Assembly (NCBI RefSeq): GCF_000383095.1
Contig: NZ_AORL01000021.1
Location: forward strand, 868,001 to 932,000
DNA from: Sphingomonas sp. PR090111-T3T-6A
Lineage (GTDB): Bacteria; Pseudomonadota; Alphaproteobacteria; Sphingomonadales; Sphingomonadaceae
Direction of reading: 5' to 3'
DNA length: 64,000 bases
Each line of letters begins with the position of its first letter. Position 1 is the first letter of the stretch. Both the position numbers and the translations under genes were made by a program. Shown here one piece after another: positions 36,091 to 46,029 of this stretch. A model generated the notes under the pieces. That model was not told the origin of the DNA and did no database searches. It saw only the letters and a list, made by a program, of their open reading frames with translations.

Positions 36091-36725
36091 GCCTCGGCAC
36101 CGTATACAAGCGTCGCCCCGCAAAGGCCGCCGCATGGTCGTGGCGCTCCGACGCAGGCGTAACAGCGATCGAGTTCGCGCTCGCCGCGCCGGTGCTCTTC
36201 CTGCTGCTCTTCGGGTTGTTCGACGCGCTGTTCAATCTCTACATGGTGTCGACGCTGCAAGGTGTCGTGCAGAAAGCCGCGCGTGACTCCACGTTGCAGG
36301 ACTATAGCACGCCGACCGGTCAGGCAACGCTGGATGCGGCGGTGACGGCACAGGTCCACCGGCTGCTGCCCTCCGCGAACGTGCCGACACCGACGCGGCA
36401 ATCCTTCCACACCTATGCCGACGCCGCCGCGCAGAAGGCCGAGCCGTGGACCGACACCGATCATGACGGCACCTGCGACAATGGCGAGCCCTATACCGAT
36501 CTCAACAGCAACGGCAGTTGGGACTCCAATGGCGCGAACACCGGCAGCGGCGGCGCCAAGGACAGGACCATCTATACGGTGACCGTCACCTATCCGCGCC
36601 TCTTCCCCCTCGCGAAGATGATCGGACTTTCGAGCACCGTCACCCTCAAGGCCACCACCGTGCTCGAGAACCAGCCTTATGCCGACCAAAACCTAGTCGG
36701 CACCAAAATCCTGAACTGCTCCTGA
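36087..36725 (+). CDS. TadE family pseudopilin-like protein
   Basis: The 212-residue protein has the TadE signature: a basic N-terminus, then GVTAIEFALAAPVLFLLLF (about residues 24-42) with the conserved Glu after the cleavage-like site. A small extracytoplasmic domain follows, with an Asp-rich DTDHDGTCDNGE loop that could bind calcium. The start overlaps the TadG stop (ATGA). TadE proteins are minor pilins processed by a prepilin peptidase in Tad systems. The rest of the tad locus is not in this window. Confidence 0.85.
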   Translation: MSLGTVYKRRPAKAAAWSWRSDAGVTAIEFALAAPVLFLLLFGLFDALFNLYMVSTLQGVVQKAARDSTLQDYSTPTGQATLDAAVTAQVHRLLPSANVPTPTRQSFHTYADAAAQKAEPWTDTDHDGTCDNGEPYTDLNSNGSWDSNGANTGSGGAKDRTIYTVTVTYPRLFPLAKMIGLSSTVTLKATTVLENQPYADQNLVGTKILNCS

Positions 36726-36735
36726 GGTGCGCCGG

Positions 36736-37398
36736 ATGACCCGACTCCTCCCTTCCTTCGCCCGTCGCCTGGCACGGGATGCCAGTGCGGTGGCGATGAC
36801 GGAGCTTGCCTTTGCCCTGCCGGTCGTCCTGTTCCTGGGAATGACCGGCGCGGAATTCGTCAACTACACGACGGCCAAGATGCGCGTCAGCCAGCTCGCG
36901 CTTCAGGTGGCCGACAATGCCTCGCGCATGGGCGAAGGCACGGTCGCCGGCCCCAAGACGATCAGCGAGACGGACATCAACGACGTGTTCACCGGTGCCC
37001 AGCTTCAGGCCGGGGGGTTGAACGCGCAGGCCAATGCGCGGATCGTCCTGTCCGATCTCGAAATCGATACGGCGCACTCCACGGCGACCCAGACGAAATA
37101 CAAGATCGTCTGGCAACGCTGCTACGGATCGCAGACGAGCCACGCATCACTCTACGGCAAGAGCGGCGACAATAATCTCGCCGGCATCGGCCCTGCCGGT
37201 CAGCAGGTGACGGCGCAAAGCGGCAACGCGACGATGTTCGTCGAGGTCTATTATGTCTATCAGCCGCTGTTCAGCTCGAAATTCTCGCTGATGCCGACCA
37301 GGACCTTCGACGAGGTCGCCTCGATGGCCGTGCGCGATCAGCGCGACCTCAGCCAGATCTACAACGCCGAAGGCGCCACCGCCTCCAGTTGCCCATGA
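36736..37398 (+). CDS. Second TadE-like protein
   Basis: The 220-residue protein again has a basic leader and a hydrophobic segment with Glu (AVAMTELAFALPVVLFLG, about residues 17-34), then a polar extracytoplasmic domain. It follows the first TadE gene by 10 bp; ATG at 36736 has GAGG 8 nt upstream, and a GTG at 36727 is in frame. It is the last gene of the TadG-TadE-TadE unit and is followed by a perfect 12-bp hairpin terminator. Confidence 0.82.
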   Translation: MTRLLPSFARRLARDASAVAMTELAFALPVVLFLGMTGAEFVNYTTAKMRVSQLALQVADNASRMGEGTVAGPKTISETDINDVFTGAQLQAGGLNAQANARIVLSDLEIDTAHSTATQTKYKIVWQRCYGSQTSHASLYGKSGDNNLAGIGPAGQQVTAQSGNATMFVEVYYVYQPLFSSKFSLMPTRTFDEVASMAVRDQRDLSQIYNAEGATASSCP

Positions 37399-37400
37399 AA

Positions 37401-37428
37401 AAGGGCGCCGCATCGCTGCGGCGCCCTT
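37401..37428. terminator. Bidirectional terminator between tadE and pdhB
   Basis: An exact 12-bp inverted repeat (37401-37412 with 37417-37428) with a TCGC loop sits between convergent genes, with A residues on one side and TT on the other. It should stop transcription from both directions. Confidence 0.85.
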
Positions 37429-37453
37429 CCCATTCGGCTTTGCCCGCCGAAGG

Positions 37454-38851
37454 TCAGCGATAGCAAACCTTCTTCGCGGCCGCGATCACGTCGTCCACCT
37501 TGATCAGCGCGAGCTTCTCGAGGTTCGCGGCGTAGGGCAGCGGCACGTCGACGTTGGTGACGCGCAGCACCGGGGCGTCGAGATCGTCGAAGCCCTTCTC
37601 CATCACCACGGCGGCGATTTCCGACGCGATCGAGCAGGTCGGCCAGCCTTCTTCCACCACCACCAGGCGGTTGGTCTTGGCGAGCGACTTCAGCACCGTC
37701 TCGGTGTCGAGCGGGCGCAGGGTGCGCAGGTCGATCACCTCGGCGTCGATGCCCTCTTCCGCGAGCTTCACCGCCGCTTCGAGCGCGACGCCCACGCCGA
37801 TCGAGTAGCTGACCAGCGTCACGTCCTTGCCCTCGCGGGCGACGCGCGCCTTGCCGATCGGCAGGACGAAATCGTCGAGCTTCGGCACCTCGAAGCTCTG
37901 CCCGTAGAGCAGCTCATTCTCGAGGAACACGACCGGGTCCTCGCTGCGGATCGCAGCCTTGAGCAGGCCCTTGGCGTCCGCCGCGCTGTAGGGCGCGATC
38001 ACGATCAGGCCCGGCACCGCGGCATACCACGGGCCATAGTTCTGCGAGTGCTGCGCGCCCACGCGGGCGGCCGCGCCGTTCGGGCCACGGAACACGATCG
38101 GCGCGCGCATCTGGCCGCCGGACATATAGTTGGTCTTGGCGGCCGAGTTGATGATGTGGTCGATCGCCTGCATGGCGAAGTTGAACGTCATGAACTCGAC
38201 GATCGGGCGCAGACCCGCCATCGCCGCGCCGGTGCCGACGCCGGCGAAGCCGTACTCGGTGATCGGCGTATCGATCACGCGGCGATCGCCGAACTCGTCG
38301 AGCAGGCCCTGGGTCACCTTGTAGGCGCCCTGATACTGCGCGACTTCCTCGCCCATCACGAACACGCGGTCGTCCGCGCGCATTTCCTCGGCCATGGCGT
38401 CGCGGAGCGCTTCGCGGACGGTCATCTTGACCATCTCGGTGCCGGCCGGGATTTCCGGGTCGCGAGCATCGACACCGGCCTTCTCGGCCTTGGCGACGTC
38501 GGCGACGAGCTCGCGCGCGGCGGTCTCCATCTGGTGCGGCGTGGCGGTGTCGGCGACCGGCTCAGCCTTGGGAGCCGGAGCGGCAGCGGCGGCGGAGGAC
38601 GCATCCTCGCCCTCGCCGGCGAGCAGCGCGATCGCGACGCCCACCTTCACATTGTCCGTGCCCTCGGGGACCAGGATCTTGGCGATCGTGCCCTCGTCGA
38701 CGGCCTCGAACTCCATCGTGGCCTTGTCGGTCTCGATCTCGGCGAGGATGTCACCGGAACGGACCTCATCGCCTTCCTTCACCAGCCACTTGGCCAGCGT
38801 GCCCTCTTCCATCGTCGGGGAGAGCGCGGGCATCTTCAGTTCGATCGCCAT
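37454..38851 (-). CDS. pdhB: Pyruvate dehydrogenase E1 beta subunit with fused lipoyl domain
   Basis: The 465-residue protein has an N-terminal lipoyl domain (residues 1-80, lipoyl lysine K43 in ETDKATMEF), an Ala/Pro-rich linker (about 85-120) and the E1-beta transketolase-like pyrimidine and C-terminal domains. An E1-beta with its own lipoyl domain is typical of alphaproteobacteria. With E1-alpha it decarboxylates pyruvate and passes acetyl groups to E2. It directly follows pdhA. The E2 and E3 genes are not in the window. Confidence 0.96.
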   Translation of the reverse strand: MAIELKMPALSPTMEEGTLAKWLVKEGDEVRSGDILAEIETDKATMEFEAVDEGTIAKILVPEGTDNVKVGVAIALLAGEGEDASSAAAAAPAPKAEPVADTATPHQMETAARELVADVAKAEKAGVDARDPEIPAGTEMVKMTVREALRDAMAEEMRADDRVFVMGEEVAQYQGAYKVTQGLLDEFGDRRVIDTPITEYGFAGVGTGAAMAGLRPIVEFMTFNFAMQAIDHIINSAAKTNYMSGGQMRAPIVFRGPNGAAARVGAQHSQNYGPWYAAVPGLIVIAPYSAADAKGLLKAAIRSEDPVVFLENELLYGQSFEVPKLDDFVLPIGKARVAREGKDVTLVSYSIGVGVALEAAVKLAEEGIDAEVIDLRTLRPLDTETVLKSLAKTNRLVVVEEGWPTCSIASEIAAVVMEKGFDDLDAPVLRVTNVDVPLPYAANLEKLALIKVDDVIAAAKKVCYR

Positions 38852-38852
38852 C

Positions 38853-39920
38853 TCAGTAGGTTCCCACCAGCACGTCGGTGTAAAGCTCGGCCGGATCGGG
38901 CTCCGGCGACTGCTCTGCGAAATCGGCCGCCTCGGCGACCTTCTGGCGGATGTCCTTGTCGATCGCCTTCAGCTCCTCGGCGGTGACGCCCATGGCCTCC
39001 AGCTCGCGCACGGCGTGATCGATGCAGTCGGACGTGTCCTTCATCGCCTGCACCTCCTCGCGGGTACGGTACTTGGCGGGGTCGGACATCGAATGGCCGC
39101 GATAGCGATAGGTCTTGAGCTCCATCACGATGGGGCCCTTGCCGGCGCGGACCCACTTCAGGGCTTCCTCGATCGCGCCGCGCACGGCGAGCACGTCCAT
39201 GCCGTCGACCTGCATGCCCGGCACGCGGAAGCTCTCGCCGCGGCGATAGAGCTGATCCTCGGAAGCCGCGCGGTTGACCGCGGTGCCCATGGCGTAGCCG
39301 TTGTTCTCGATCACGAAGATGATCGGGAGCTTCCACAGCTCGGCCATGTTCAGGCTCTCATAGACCTGACCCTGGTTGGCCGCGCCGTCGCCGAAATAAG
39401 CGAGGCAGACGCCGCCGTCGTTGCTGTACTTGTGCTTGAACGCGAGGCCAGCGCCGAGGCTGACCTGCGCGCCGACGATGCCGTGGCCGCCGTAGAACTT
39501 ATGCTCCACGGAGAACATGTGCATCGAGCCGCCCTTGCCCTTCGAGATACCCGCCTGGCGTCCCGTCAGCTCGGCCATGATGACCTTGGGATCGATGCCA
39601 TAGGCCAGCATGTGGCCATGGTCGCGATAGCCCGTGATAACGCTGTCCTTCTCGTTATCGAGCGCGGACTGCAAGCCGACGGCGACGGCCTCCTGGCCGA
39701 TGTAGAGATGGCAGAAGCCGCCGATCAGGCCGAGACCGTAAAGCTGGCCGGCCCGCTCCTCGAAGCGGCGGATCAGCGTCATCTGACGGTAGAATTCGAG
39801 CAGCTCCTCCTTCGACGCCTCATAGCGCTTCGGCTCGGCCGGGCGCTCGCGGTTGGAGGTGGGAACGGGATCGGCCTTGGGCGAGGTCGCCCCGGCGCTC
39901 TTCGTTTGCGGTCTCGCCAA
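38853..39920 (-). CDS. pdhA: Pyruvate dehydrogenase E1 alpha subunit
   Basis: The 355-residue protein has the thiamine diphosphate motif [17 protein letters not shown] ... IENN and the phospho-loop region [17 protein letters not shown] conserved in E1-alpha. A disordered, basic, Pro-rich leader of about 30 residues precedes the fold. TTG at 39920 is the only plausible start before the conserved part, with GAAGGG about 10 nt upstream; this start is moderately sure. One base separates the pdhA stop from the pdhB ATG. Confidence 0.95.
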   Translation of the reverse strand: MARPQTKSAGATSPKADPVPTSNRERPAEPKRYEASKEELLEFYRQMTLIRRFEERAGQLYGLGLIGGFCHLYIGQEAVAVGLQSALDNEKDSVITGYRDHGHMLAYGIDPKVIMAELTGRQAGISKGKGGSMHMFSVEHKFYGGHGIVGAQVSLGAGLAFKHKYSNDGGVCLAYFGDGAANQGQVYESLNMAELWKLPIIFVIENNGYAMGTAVNRAASEDQLYRRGESFRVPGMQVDGMDVLAVRGAIEEALKWVRAGKGPIVMELKTYRYRGHSMSDPAKYRTREEVQAMKDTSDCIDHAVRELEAMGVTAEELKAIDKDIRQKVAEAADFAEQSPEPDPAELYTDVLVGTY

Positions 39921-40019
39921 GAGTCAGGCCCTTCGGTTGGCGTTGTGGTGGGGGCGATATAGGCGCCCGAATGCCGATTCCGCAACGGCAAGCCATGCGG
40001 TTTCGAGATGACGTGAACG

Positions 40020-40328
40020 TCAGGGGGTCGGGATGATCACTTCATCCGGCCGGGCGAGGCCCATATCGCGGCGCACCAGCTCGTCCGCCATGTCGGGATC
40101 GACATGCTTGGCATCGAGAAGGGCGACGCGATGAGCCAGCACGGCGCGCTGCGCCTCGACCTGCTTGAGAACCGCCTGACGCTGGGCAAGCTGCTGCTTG
40201 TAGTCGCCAAGTGCCAGCAGGCCGTTCGGGCCCGCGATGGCGTAGCCGGCAAAATTGCCGATCACGAGCAACGCGAGCGCCGGAGCGGCCGCCGCGCGAA
40301 TGATCGAGATGGATCGCCCCCTACGCAT
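40020..40328 (-). CDS. ftsB: FtsB/DivIC-like cell division protein
   Basis: The 102-residue protein has one N-terminal membrane segment (about residues 12-32) and a coiled coil with leucines at heptad spacing (KQQLAQRQAVLKQVEAQ), then a short LVRRDMGLARPDEVI tail. This is the septum-formation initiator family that joins FtsL and FtsQ at the divisome. Its place just after eno and before pdhA is seen in many alphaproteobacteria. Confidence 0.85.
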   Translation of the reverse strand: MRRGRSISIIRAAAAPALALLVIGNFAGYAIAGPNGLLALGDYKQQLAQRQAVLKQVEAQRAVLAHRVALLDAKHVDPDMADELVRRDMGLARPDEVIIPTP

Positions 40329-40371
40329 AGCTGGGCATTATCTCGGTAAACGCGCCGCGACTCAAGAGATT

Positions 40372-41799
<1,428 letters not shown>

Positions 41800-41832
41800 C
41801 TATGATCGCGCGCGTAACGAATGAGGTTCGCC

Positions 41833-42405
41833 ATGGCCGACACGCTTCCCGAAGGCACCGATCACGTCATTCCCGGCGCCGGCAGCAACAATACGCGCGA
41901 CAAGCTCAAGGCCGATGCGGCCGAACTGCGGGATCGCGCGACCAGCCGCGCCGCCGAGCTGAAGAGCCAGGCCGCCGACAAGGCGCGCGACTATGCGGAG
42001 GAGGGCAAGGCCCGCGCCGCGAGCGGCCTCGAATCGGTCGCGAAGATGATCGGCGACAGCGCCGCGCAGATCGACGAGAAGCTGGGCAACGCCTATGGCG
42101 ACTATGCCCGCCGCGCGGCCGATGCGGTGTCCGGCTTCTCGGGCTCGCTTCGCGACAAGGAGGTCGATGAGCTGGTCGACGAGGCGCGCGATCTCGTCCG
42201 CCGTTCCCCTGCCCTCGCCATCGGCGCTGCGGCAGCGGCCGGCTTCGTCATCGCCCGGCTCATCAAGGCCAGCAGCGAGGCGCTGGACGAAACCGCGAAG
42301 GCGGCCGAGCCCAAGGCCAAGACCGAAGAGGAGGAGATCGCCGCCGACATCTCCGAGAGCGCCCGCAAGGCGCCCTCCGCCAAGCGCAAGTCGCGCGACT
42401 CCTGA
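41833..42405 (+). CDS. YqjD/DUF883-like membrane-anchored stress protein
   Basis: The 190-residue protein is mostly charged helix (Ala/Lys/Glu-rich, with repeats such as RAAELKSQAADKARDYAEE) and has one hydrophobic glycine/alanine segment (ALAIGAAAAAGFVIARLI, about residues 118-135), then an acidic/basic tail. YqjD/ElaB-type proteins tether ribosomes or other partners to the inner membrane in stationary phase. ATG at 41833 has GAGG 6 nt upstream. It leads a four-gene rightward cluster. Confidence 0.75.
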   Translation: MADTLPEGTDHVIPGAGSNNTRDKLKADAAELRDRATSRAAELKSQAADKARDYAEEGKARAASGLESVAKMIGDSAAQIDEKLGNAYGDYARRAADAVSGFSGSLRDKEVDELVDEARDLVRRSPALAIGAAAAAGFVIARLIKASSEALDETAKAAEPKAKTEEEEIAADISESARKAPSAKRKSRDS

Positions 42406-42423
42406 TCCCGGCGGAGGGGGGCG

Positions 42424-42762
42424 ATGCTCGGCCTGCCGGGGCTGATCGGACAGTTGTTCGAAGATGCGCTTGCGCTCGCGCGGGCAGAGGTCCGGCTGGC
42501 CAAGAGCCGGGCCTACGACATCCTGCGGCGATCGCGCACGGCGCTGCTGCTGCTGGGCTGCGCGCTGATGCTGGTGCAGGGGGCCATCGTCGCGCTGATG
42601 ATGGGTTTCGTGCTGGCACTGGCGCCGATCGTCGGGCCTGCCTGGGCGGGCGTTATCCTGCTGGTCGCGGCGCTGCTGGTGGCGGGGCTGCTCGCCTGGG
42701 CGGCCATCCACCATATCGCAGGCCCGCGCGAGAAGGCGGCCCCCACCGAGGCCCTGCCATGA
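42424..42762 (+). CDS. YqjE-like membrane protein (phage holin-like superfamily)
   Basis: The 112-residue protein has an amphipathic N-terminal helix (residues 1-35) and two hydrophobic segments (about 38-64 and 68-94). Such proteins are often labelled holin-X/DUF1469. With a YqjD-like gene upstream and a DUF3618-like gene downstream it is better read as the YqjE-like member of an envelope-stress set, not a phage holin. A strong GGAGG lies just upstream, and the stop overlaps the next ATG. Confidence 0.75.
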   Translation: MLGLPGLIGQLFEDALALARAEVRLAKSRAYDILRRSRTALLLLGCALMLVQGAIVALMMGFVLALAPIVGPAWAGVILLVAALLVAGLLAWAAIHHIAGPREKAAPTEALP

Positions 42763-43100
42763 GCGCGCTTGGCCGCCTGTTCGCCGGGATCAACGATCTC
42801 GACGCCGCCAAGGCCGACGCCCGCGCCGCCCGCGCCCGGCTGCTCGGCACCGTGCAGGAGATCCAGACGCGCATGACGCCGGCCAACCTGCTCGATGAGG
42901 CGATGGCCGCCGCCCGCGCCCGCTCGGCCGAGATGGTGGAGAATGCCGGCCGCGCCGCGCGCGATCGCCCCGCCACGGTGGCCGCGACGGTGGCCGGGAT
43001 CGGGCTGCTGCTCGCCCGCAAGCCCCTCCTCCGGCTCGGCGCCAGACTCTTGCATCGGGGCGAGGAAACCCCCGATGCCGATCACCAGTTTAGCTCCTGA
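42759..43100 (+). CDS. DUF3618-like small membrane protein
   Basis: The 113-residue protein has an Ala/Arg-rich helical start with KADARAARARLLGTVQEIQ, typical of DUF3618, and one hydrophobic segment (about residues 72-88). Its ATG overlaps the stop of the YqjE-like gene. It probably works with the neighbouring membrane-anchored helical proteins. The function is unknown. Confidence 0.7.
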   Translation: MSALGRLFAGINDLDAAKADARAARARLLGTVQEIQTRMTPANLLDEAMAAARARSAEMVENAGRAARDRPATVAATVAGIGLLLARKPLLRLGARLLHRGEETPDADHQFSS

Positions 43101-43145
43101 GGGCGCGGGGACGCCCGCGTCGTCCAGTATCGAAAGGACAGGCCC

Positions 43146-43727
43146 ATGACCGCGACGCCCGACAAAGACGGCCCTGCCGCTGGCGCGGAAAACGCCCGCA
43201 AGGCGATCCGCGACGGCATCGACACCGCCCGCACGCAGGTGAACGAAACCGCCCGCGGCGCCTATGCCCGCACCAGGGACGGCATCGATCAGGCGCGTGG
43301 CGCCGTGTCGGATGCCTATGCCGCCGGTCGCGACCGCGCGACCGACGCCTATGCGTCTGCGCGCGAGAAAGCCCGTTCCGCGGGACGTTCGGCGGCCGAC
43401 ACGCTCGACGCCAACCCGATGGCCGCGATGCTCGGCGGGATCGCGCTCGGCGCGGCGATCGGCGCCCTCCTGCCGCGCACCCAGCGCGAGTCGAAGGTGC
43501 TCGGCGCCGTCGGCGAGAAGCTGCACGGCGCGGCCCATGAGGCGACCGAAGCCGCCAAGGCCGCCGGCCGCGACAAGCTGGCCGAACTCGGCATCAGTCA
43601 GGACAAGGCCCGCGAGTTGATGAAGACGCTCCTCGACGGGCTGATCGCAACGGTCGGCACCGCTGGCACCGCCGCCGTCGACAGCGCGCGCAAGGCGGGT
43701 GGCGGGGCCGACAAGGCCAAATCCTGA
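43146..43727 (+). CDS. Second YqjD/ElaB-like helical protein
   Basis: The 193-residue protein has repeated helical units rich in Ala, Arg and Asp (AYARTRDGIDQARGAVSDAYA, continuing as AGRDRATDAYASARE) and one glycine-rich hydrophobic segment (AAMLGGIALGAAIGALL, about residues 96-112). This repeats the architecture of the first gene in the cluster. GAAAGGA precedes the ATG. It closes the four-gene unit; a weak hairpin at 43749-43772 follows. Confidence 0.7.
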   Translation: MTATPDKDGPAAGAENARKAIRDGIDTARTQVNETARGAYARTRDGIDQARGAVSDAYAAGRDRATDAYASAREKARSAGRSAADTLDANPMAAMLGGIALGAAIGALLPRTQRESKVLGAVGEKLHGAAHEATEAAKAAGRDKLAELGISQDKARELMKTLLDGLIATVGTAGTAAVDSARKAGGGADKAKS

Positions 43728-43748
43728 TCCCTTTCCCTCTTCGGCACA

Positions 43749-43772
43749 GGCTGCGTTCATCCGGGCGCAGCC
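43749..43772 (+). terminator. Weak hairpin after the YqjD-like cluster
   Basis: An exact 7-bp stem GGCTGCG / CGCAGCC with a 10-nt loop begins 22 bp after the last stop codon. Without a T-run it is only a possible terminator. Confidence 0.35.
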
Positions 43773-43842
43773 ATGCCACGGATCGGCTTATCCAGGCGGT
43801 CCGCCGCGAAGCGGCCGCCCTTTAGTCCATGGAGTGTATTGC

Positions 43843-44445
43843 ATGAATCGCATCCGCCTGACGTTCGGCGCCTTCCTGCTGGGCGTGTCGAGCCTCGCCC
43901 TGCCTGTGGCGGCCACGCCCGCGGCGGCGGCCACGATCGACAACACCGATCCGTCGCGCTTCATCGAAACGCTGTCGGGCGAGGCCTTCCGCGTGCTGCA
44001 TAATGGCAGCAAGGCGGCCGCACGCACTCAGTTCCGCCAGCTCCTCGGCCAGTATTTCGCCGTGGACGAGATCGGCGACCGCCTGATCGCGCGCGAGCGC
44101 TCGCAGATCACGCCGGCCCAGTATCAGGCCTACAAGGCCGCGTTGCCGGGCTTCATCATCAGCACGTACGCCGATCGCCTCTATGACTATGCCAACGCGC
44201 AGGTGAAGGTGGTCCGCGCCATTCCGCGCGGCGACGGCGCAGCCATCGCGAGCCAGGTGATCCAGCCCGGCCAGCAGCCGATCAACGCCACCTGGACAGT
44301 GCAGAAGATCGGCGGCGGTTACAAGGTCACCAACCTGACGGTGGCCGGCATCAACCTCGTGCTGACGCAGACGGCGGACTTCGATTCCTATGTTCAGAAG
44401 AACGGCTTCGACAAGCTCGTCACCTTCATGAAGTCCCGCAACTAA
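43843..44445 (+). CDS. MlaC/Ttg2D-like periplasmic phospholipid-binding protein
   Basis: The 200-residue protein has a signal peptide (residues 1-30, ending AAAA-TIDN) and an MlaC-type fold (FIETLSGEAFRVLHNGSKAAAR, split by helices, then FDKLVTFMKSRN). MlaC carries phospholipids between the outer-membrane MlaA complex and the inner-membrane MlaFEDB transporter. No mla ABC genes are adjacent, so it is an orphan here. ATG at 43843 has GGAG 8 nt upstream. Confidence 0.8.
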   Translation: MNRIRLTFGAFLLGVSSLALPVAATPAAAATIDNTDPSRFIETLSGEAFRVLHNGSKAAARTQFRQLLGQYFAVDEIGDRLIARERSQITPAQYQAYKAALPGFIISTYADRLYDYANAQVKVVRAIPRGDGAAIASQVIQPGQQPINATWTVQKIGGGYKVTNLTVAGINLVLTQTADFDSYVQKNGFDKLVTFMKSRN

Positions 44446-44453
44446 GCGGCGCT

Positions 44454-44500
44454 GGCCTGTTCCCGTCGCGCCGCCTCTTGTGCGGCGCGGCGAACAGGCC
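44454..44500 (+). terminator. Long hairpin after the MlaC-like gene
   Basis: Two stacked perfect stems (44454-44462 with 44492-44500, and 44467-44474 with 44482-44489) form a long hairpin starting 8 bp after the stop codon. No T-run follows. It likely ends or protects the mRNA. Confidence 0.65.
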
Positions 44501-44538
44501 TAGTCGCCTGCCGCACCCCATCTTACCGGCAGGATCAT

Positions 44539-44751
44539 ATGAGCAAGCTCCATCTCGTCTTCGGTGGCCGCGTCAAGGACCCGCAGGGCCTCGACTTCGA
44601 GGATCTCAAGGCGATCGACTTCGTGGGCCTCTTCCCCGACTATGCCAGCGCCGAGAGCGCGTGGCGCTCGTCCTCGCAGCGCTCGATCGACGACGCCGAG
44701 ATGAAGTATGTGGTGGTGCACCTGCACCGCCTGCTCGAACCGGAACTCTGA
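44539..44751 (+). CDS. DUF4170 family protein
   Basis: The 70-residue protein (LHLVFGGRVKDP, VGLFPDYASAESAW, YVVVHLHRLLEP) matches DUF4170, a small soluble family common in alphaproteobacteria. Function is unknown. It lies alone, with a long hairpin on its left and the convergent rhomboid gene on its right. Confidence 0.85.
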   Translation: MSKLHLVFGGRVKDPQGLDFEDLKAIDFVGLFPDYASAESAWRSSSQRSIDDAEMKYVVVHLHRLLEPEL

Positions 44752-44791
44752 TCGGAAACGATGATCGCCTCGGCCTGGGCGGGTGCGCCCC

Positions 44792-45436
44792 TCAGGCCGA
44801 GCGATAGCGGAAGAGCAGCAGGGGCCGCGCCAGCGCCAGCCCCGCGAGGAAGCCTCCGATATGCGCGGGCGTCGCGATGGCGCCACCGGCCGGCACGCCG
44901 GGCAGCCCCACCGAGGCGAAACCCAGCATCGCCTGAATCGCGACCCACCCGACGGCAAGCCACAGCACCTGAAGCAGGCGGCCGGGTATCGGCCCCCAAT
45001 TCTTCGCGCGCCGCTTGCCATAGAGCAGCGCATAGGCGCCGATGATCGCGGAGCCGGCTCCGCTCGCTCCGACCATCGTCGCGAAGCTGCCGGGCATCAC
45101 CAGATATTCGGCCGCAGCGGCCGCGTAGGCGCCGACGAGATAGAGCAGCACCAAACCACCCGGACCGATCGAAGCCTCCACCAGACGCCCGCAGAAGGCG
45201 ATCATGAGGAGGTTGAAGGCGACATGGAGCAGGCTCGCATGGACGAGCGTGGCGGTAAGCGGCGTCAGCCACACCGGCACGGCGCCGACGATGTCGATCC
45301 CCTGAGAGATGCGCGCGGGAATGAAGCCCGCGATCAGCGCCATCCGCTCCACCTGCCCCGCCGCCTGCGCGGCGAGCCAGGCGAGGCCTGTAATGACGCT
45401 GATAGCGATGGTGGCGCGCGCAGGAGGAAGGCGCAT
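44792..45436 (-). CDS. Rhomboid family intramembrane serine protease
   Basis: The 214-residue protein has six to seven hydrophobic segments with the rhomboid catalytic dyad: S125 in GASGAG and H192 in AHIGGFLAGL. H71 and N75 (HVAFN) form the oxyanion region. It cuts membrane proteins within or near their membrane segments. No substrate is evident nearby. ATG at 45436 gives a short cytoplasmic leader. Confidence 0.88.
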   Translation of the reverse strand: MRLPPARATIAISVITGLAWLAAQAAGQVERMALIAGFIPARISQGIDIVGAVPVWLTPLTATLVHASLLHVAFNLLMIAFCGRLVEASIGPGGLVLLYLVGAYAAAAAEYLVMPGSFATMVGASGAGSAIIGAYALLYGKRRAKNWGPIPGRLLQVLWLAVGWVAIQAMLGFASVGLPGVPAGGAIATPAHIGGFLAGLALARPLLLFRYRSA

Positions 45437-45468
45437 GGACGGAAAAGCCCGGTGTCAGCCCTTCCGGC

Positions 45469-45948
45469 TCAGATGAATTCCACCTTCTCGACGGCGTAAT
45501 AGCGATCGCCCGACGGCACCGACACCTCGATGTCGTCGCCCAGCTTGCGCCCGATCAGCGCGCGGCCGAGCGGCGAGTTGTAGGAGATGCGGCCCTTCTT
45601 GGCGTCCGCCTCCATCTGGCCGACGATCTGATAGACGATCGGCTTGTCGTCCTCGTCGAGCAGGGTGACGGTCGCGCCGAACACGATCTTGTCGCCCGAA
45701 AGTTCGGTGGGATCGATCACGACCGCGCGGCTCATCCGGTCTTCCAGATCGGCGATCGACGCTTCGATCTGGCCCTGGCGCTCCTTGGCGGCATGATATT
45801 CCGCGTTCTCGGAGAGGTCGCCATGCGCGCGCGCCTCTTCGATCGCGTCGATCACCTCCGGGCGCTCGATCGTTTTGAGGCGATGCAGCTCCTCGGTGAT
45901 GAGCTTGTAGCCCTCCTGGAGCATCGGCATCTTCTCGACCGTTGCCAT
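45469..45948 (-). CDS. greA: Transcription elongation factor GreA
   Basis: The 159-residue protein has the N-terminal coiled coil with the acidic tip ([19 protein letters not shown]) and the FKBP-like C-terminal domain ([13 protein letters not shown]). It stimulates RNA cleavage in backtracked RNA polymerase. ATG at 45948 was preferred over GTG at 45957 because it matches the usual start MATVEK. It follows carB by 81 bp on the same strand and may share its transcript. Confidence 0.97.
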   Translation of the reverse strand: MATVEKMPMLQEGYKLITEELHRLKTIERPEVIDAIEEARAHGDLSENAEYHAAKERQGQIEASIADLEDRMSRAVVIDPTELSGDKIVFGATVTLLDEDDKPIVYQIVGQMEADAKKGRISYNSPLGRALIGRKLGDDIEVSVPSGDRYYAVEKVEFI

Positions 45949-46029
45949 CCTACCCACTGCCTTTCGTCAACAAAGCCGCCTTCGGCCCCTCCCCATGGGC
46001 CGTTCCAACTGTTCACTTGGTATGGGAGT

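Noticed and set aside
42424-42762. Phage holin, suggesting a prophage
   Set aside because: The gene is in a YqjD/YqjE-like cluster with no other phage genes, attachment repeats or lysis genes nearby.
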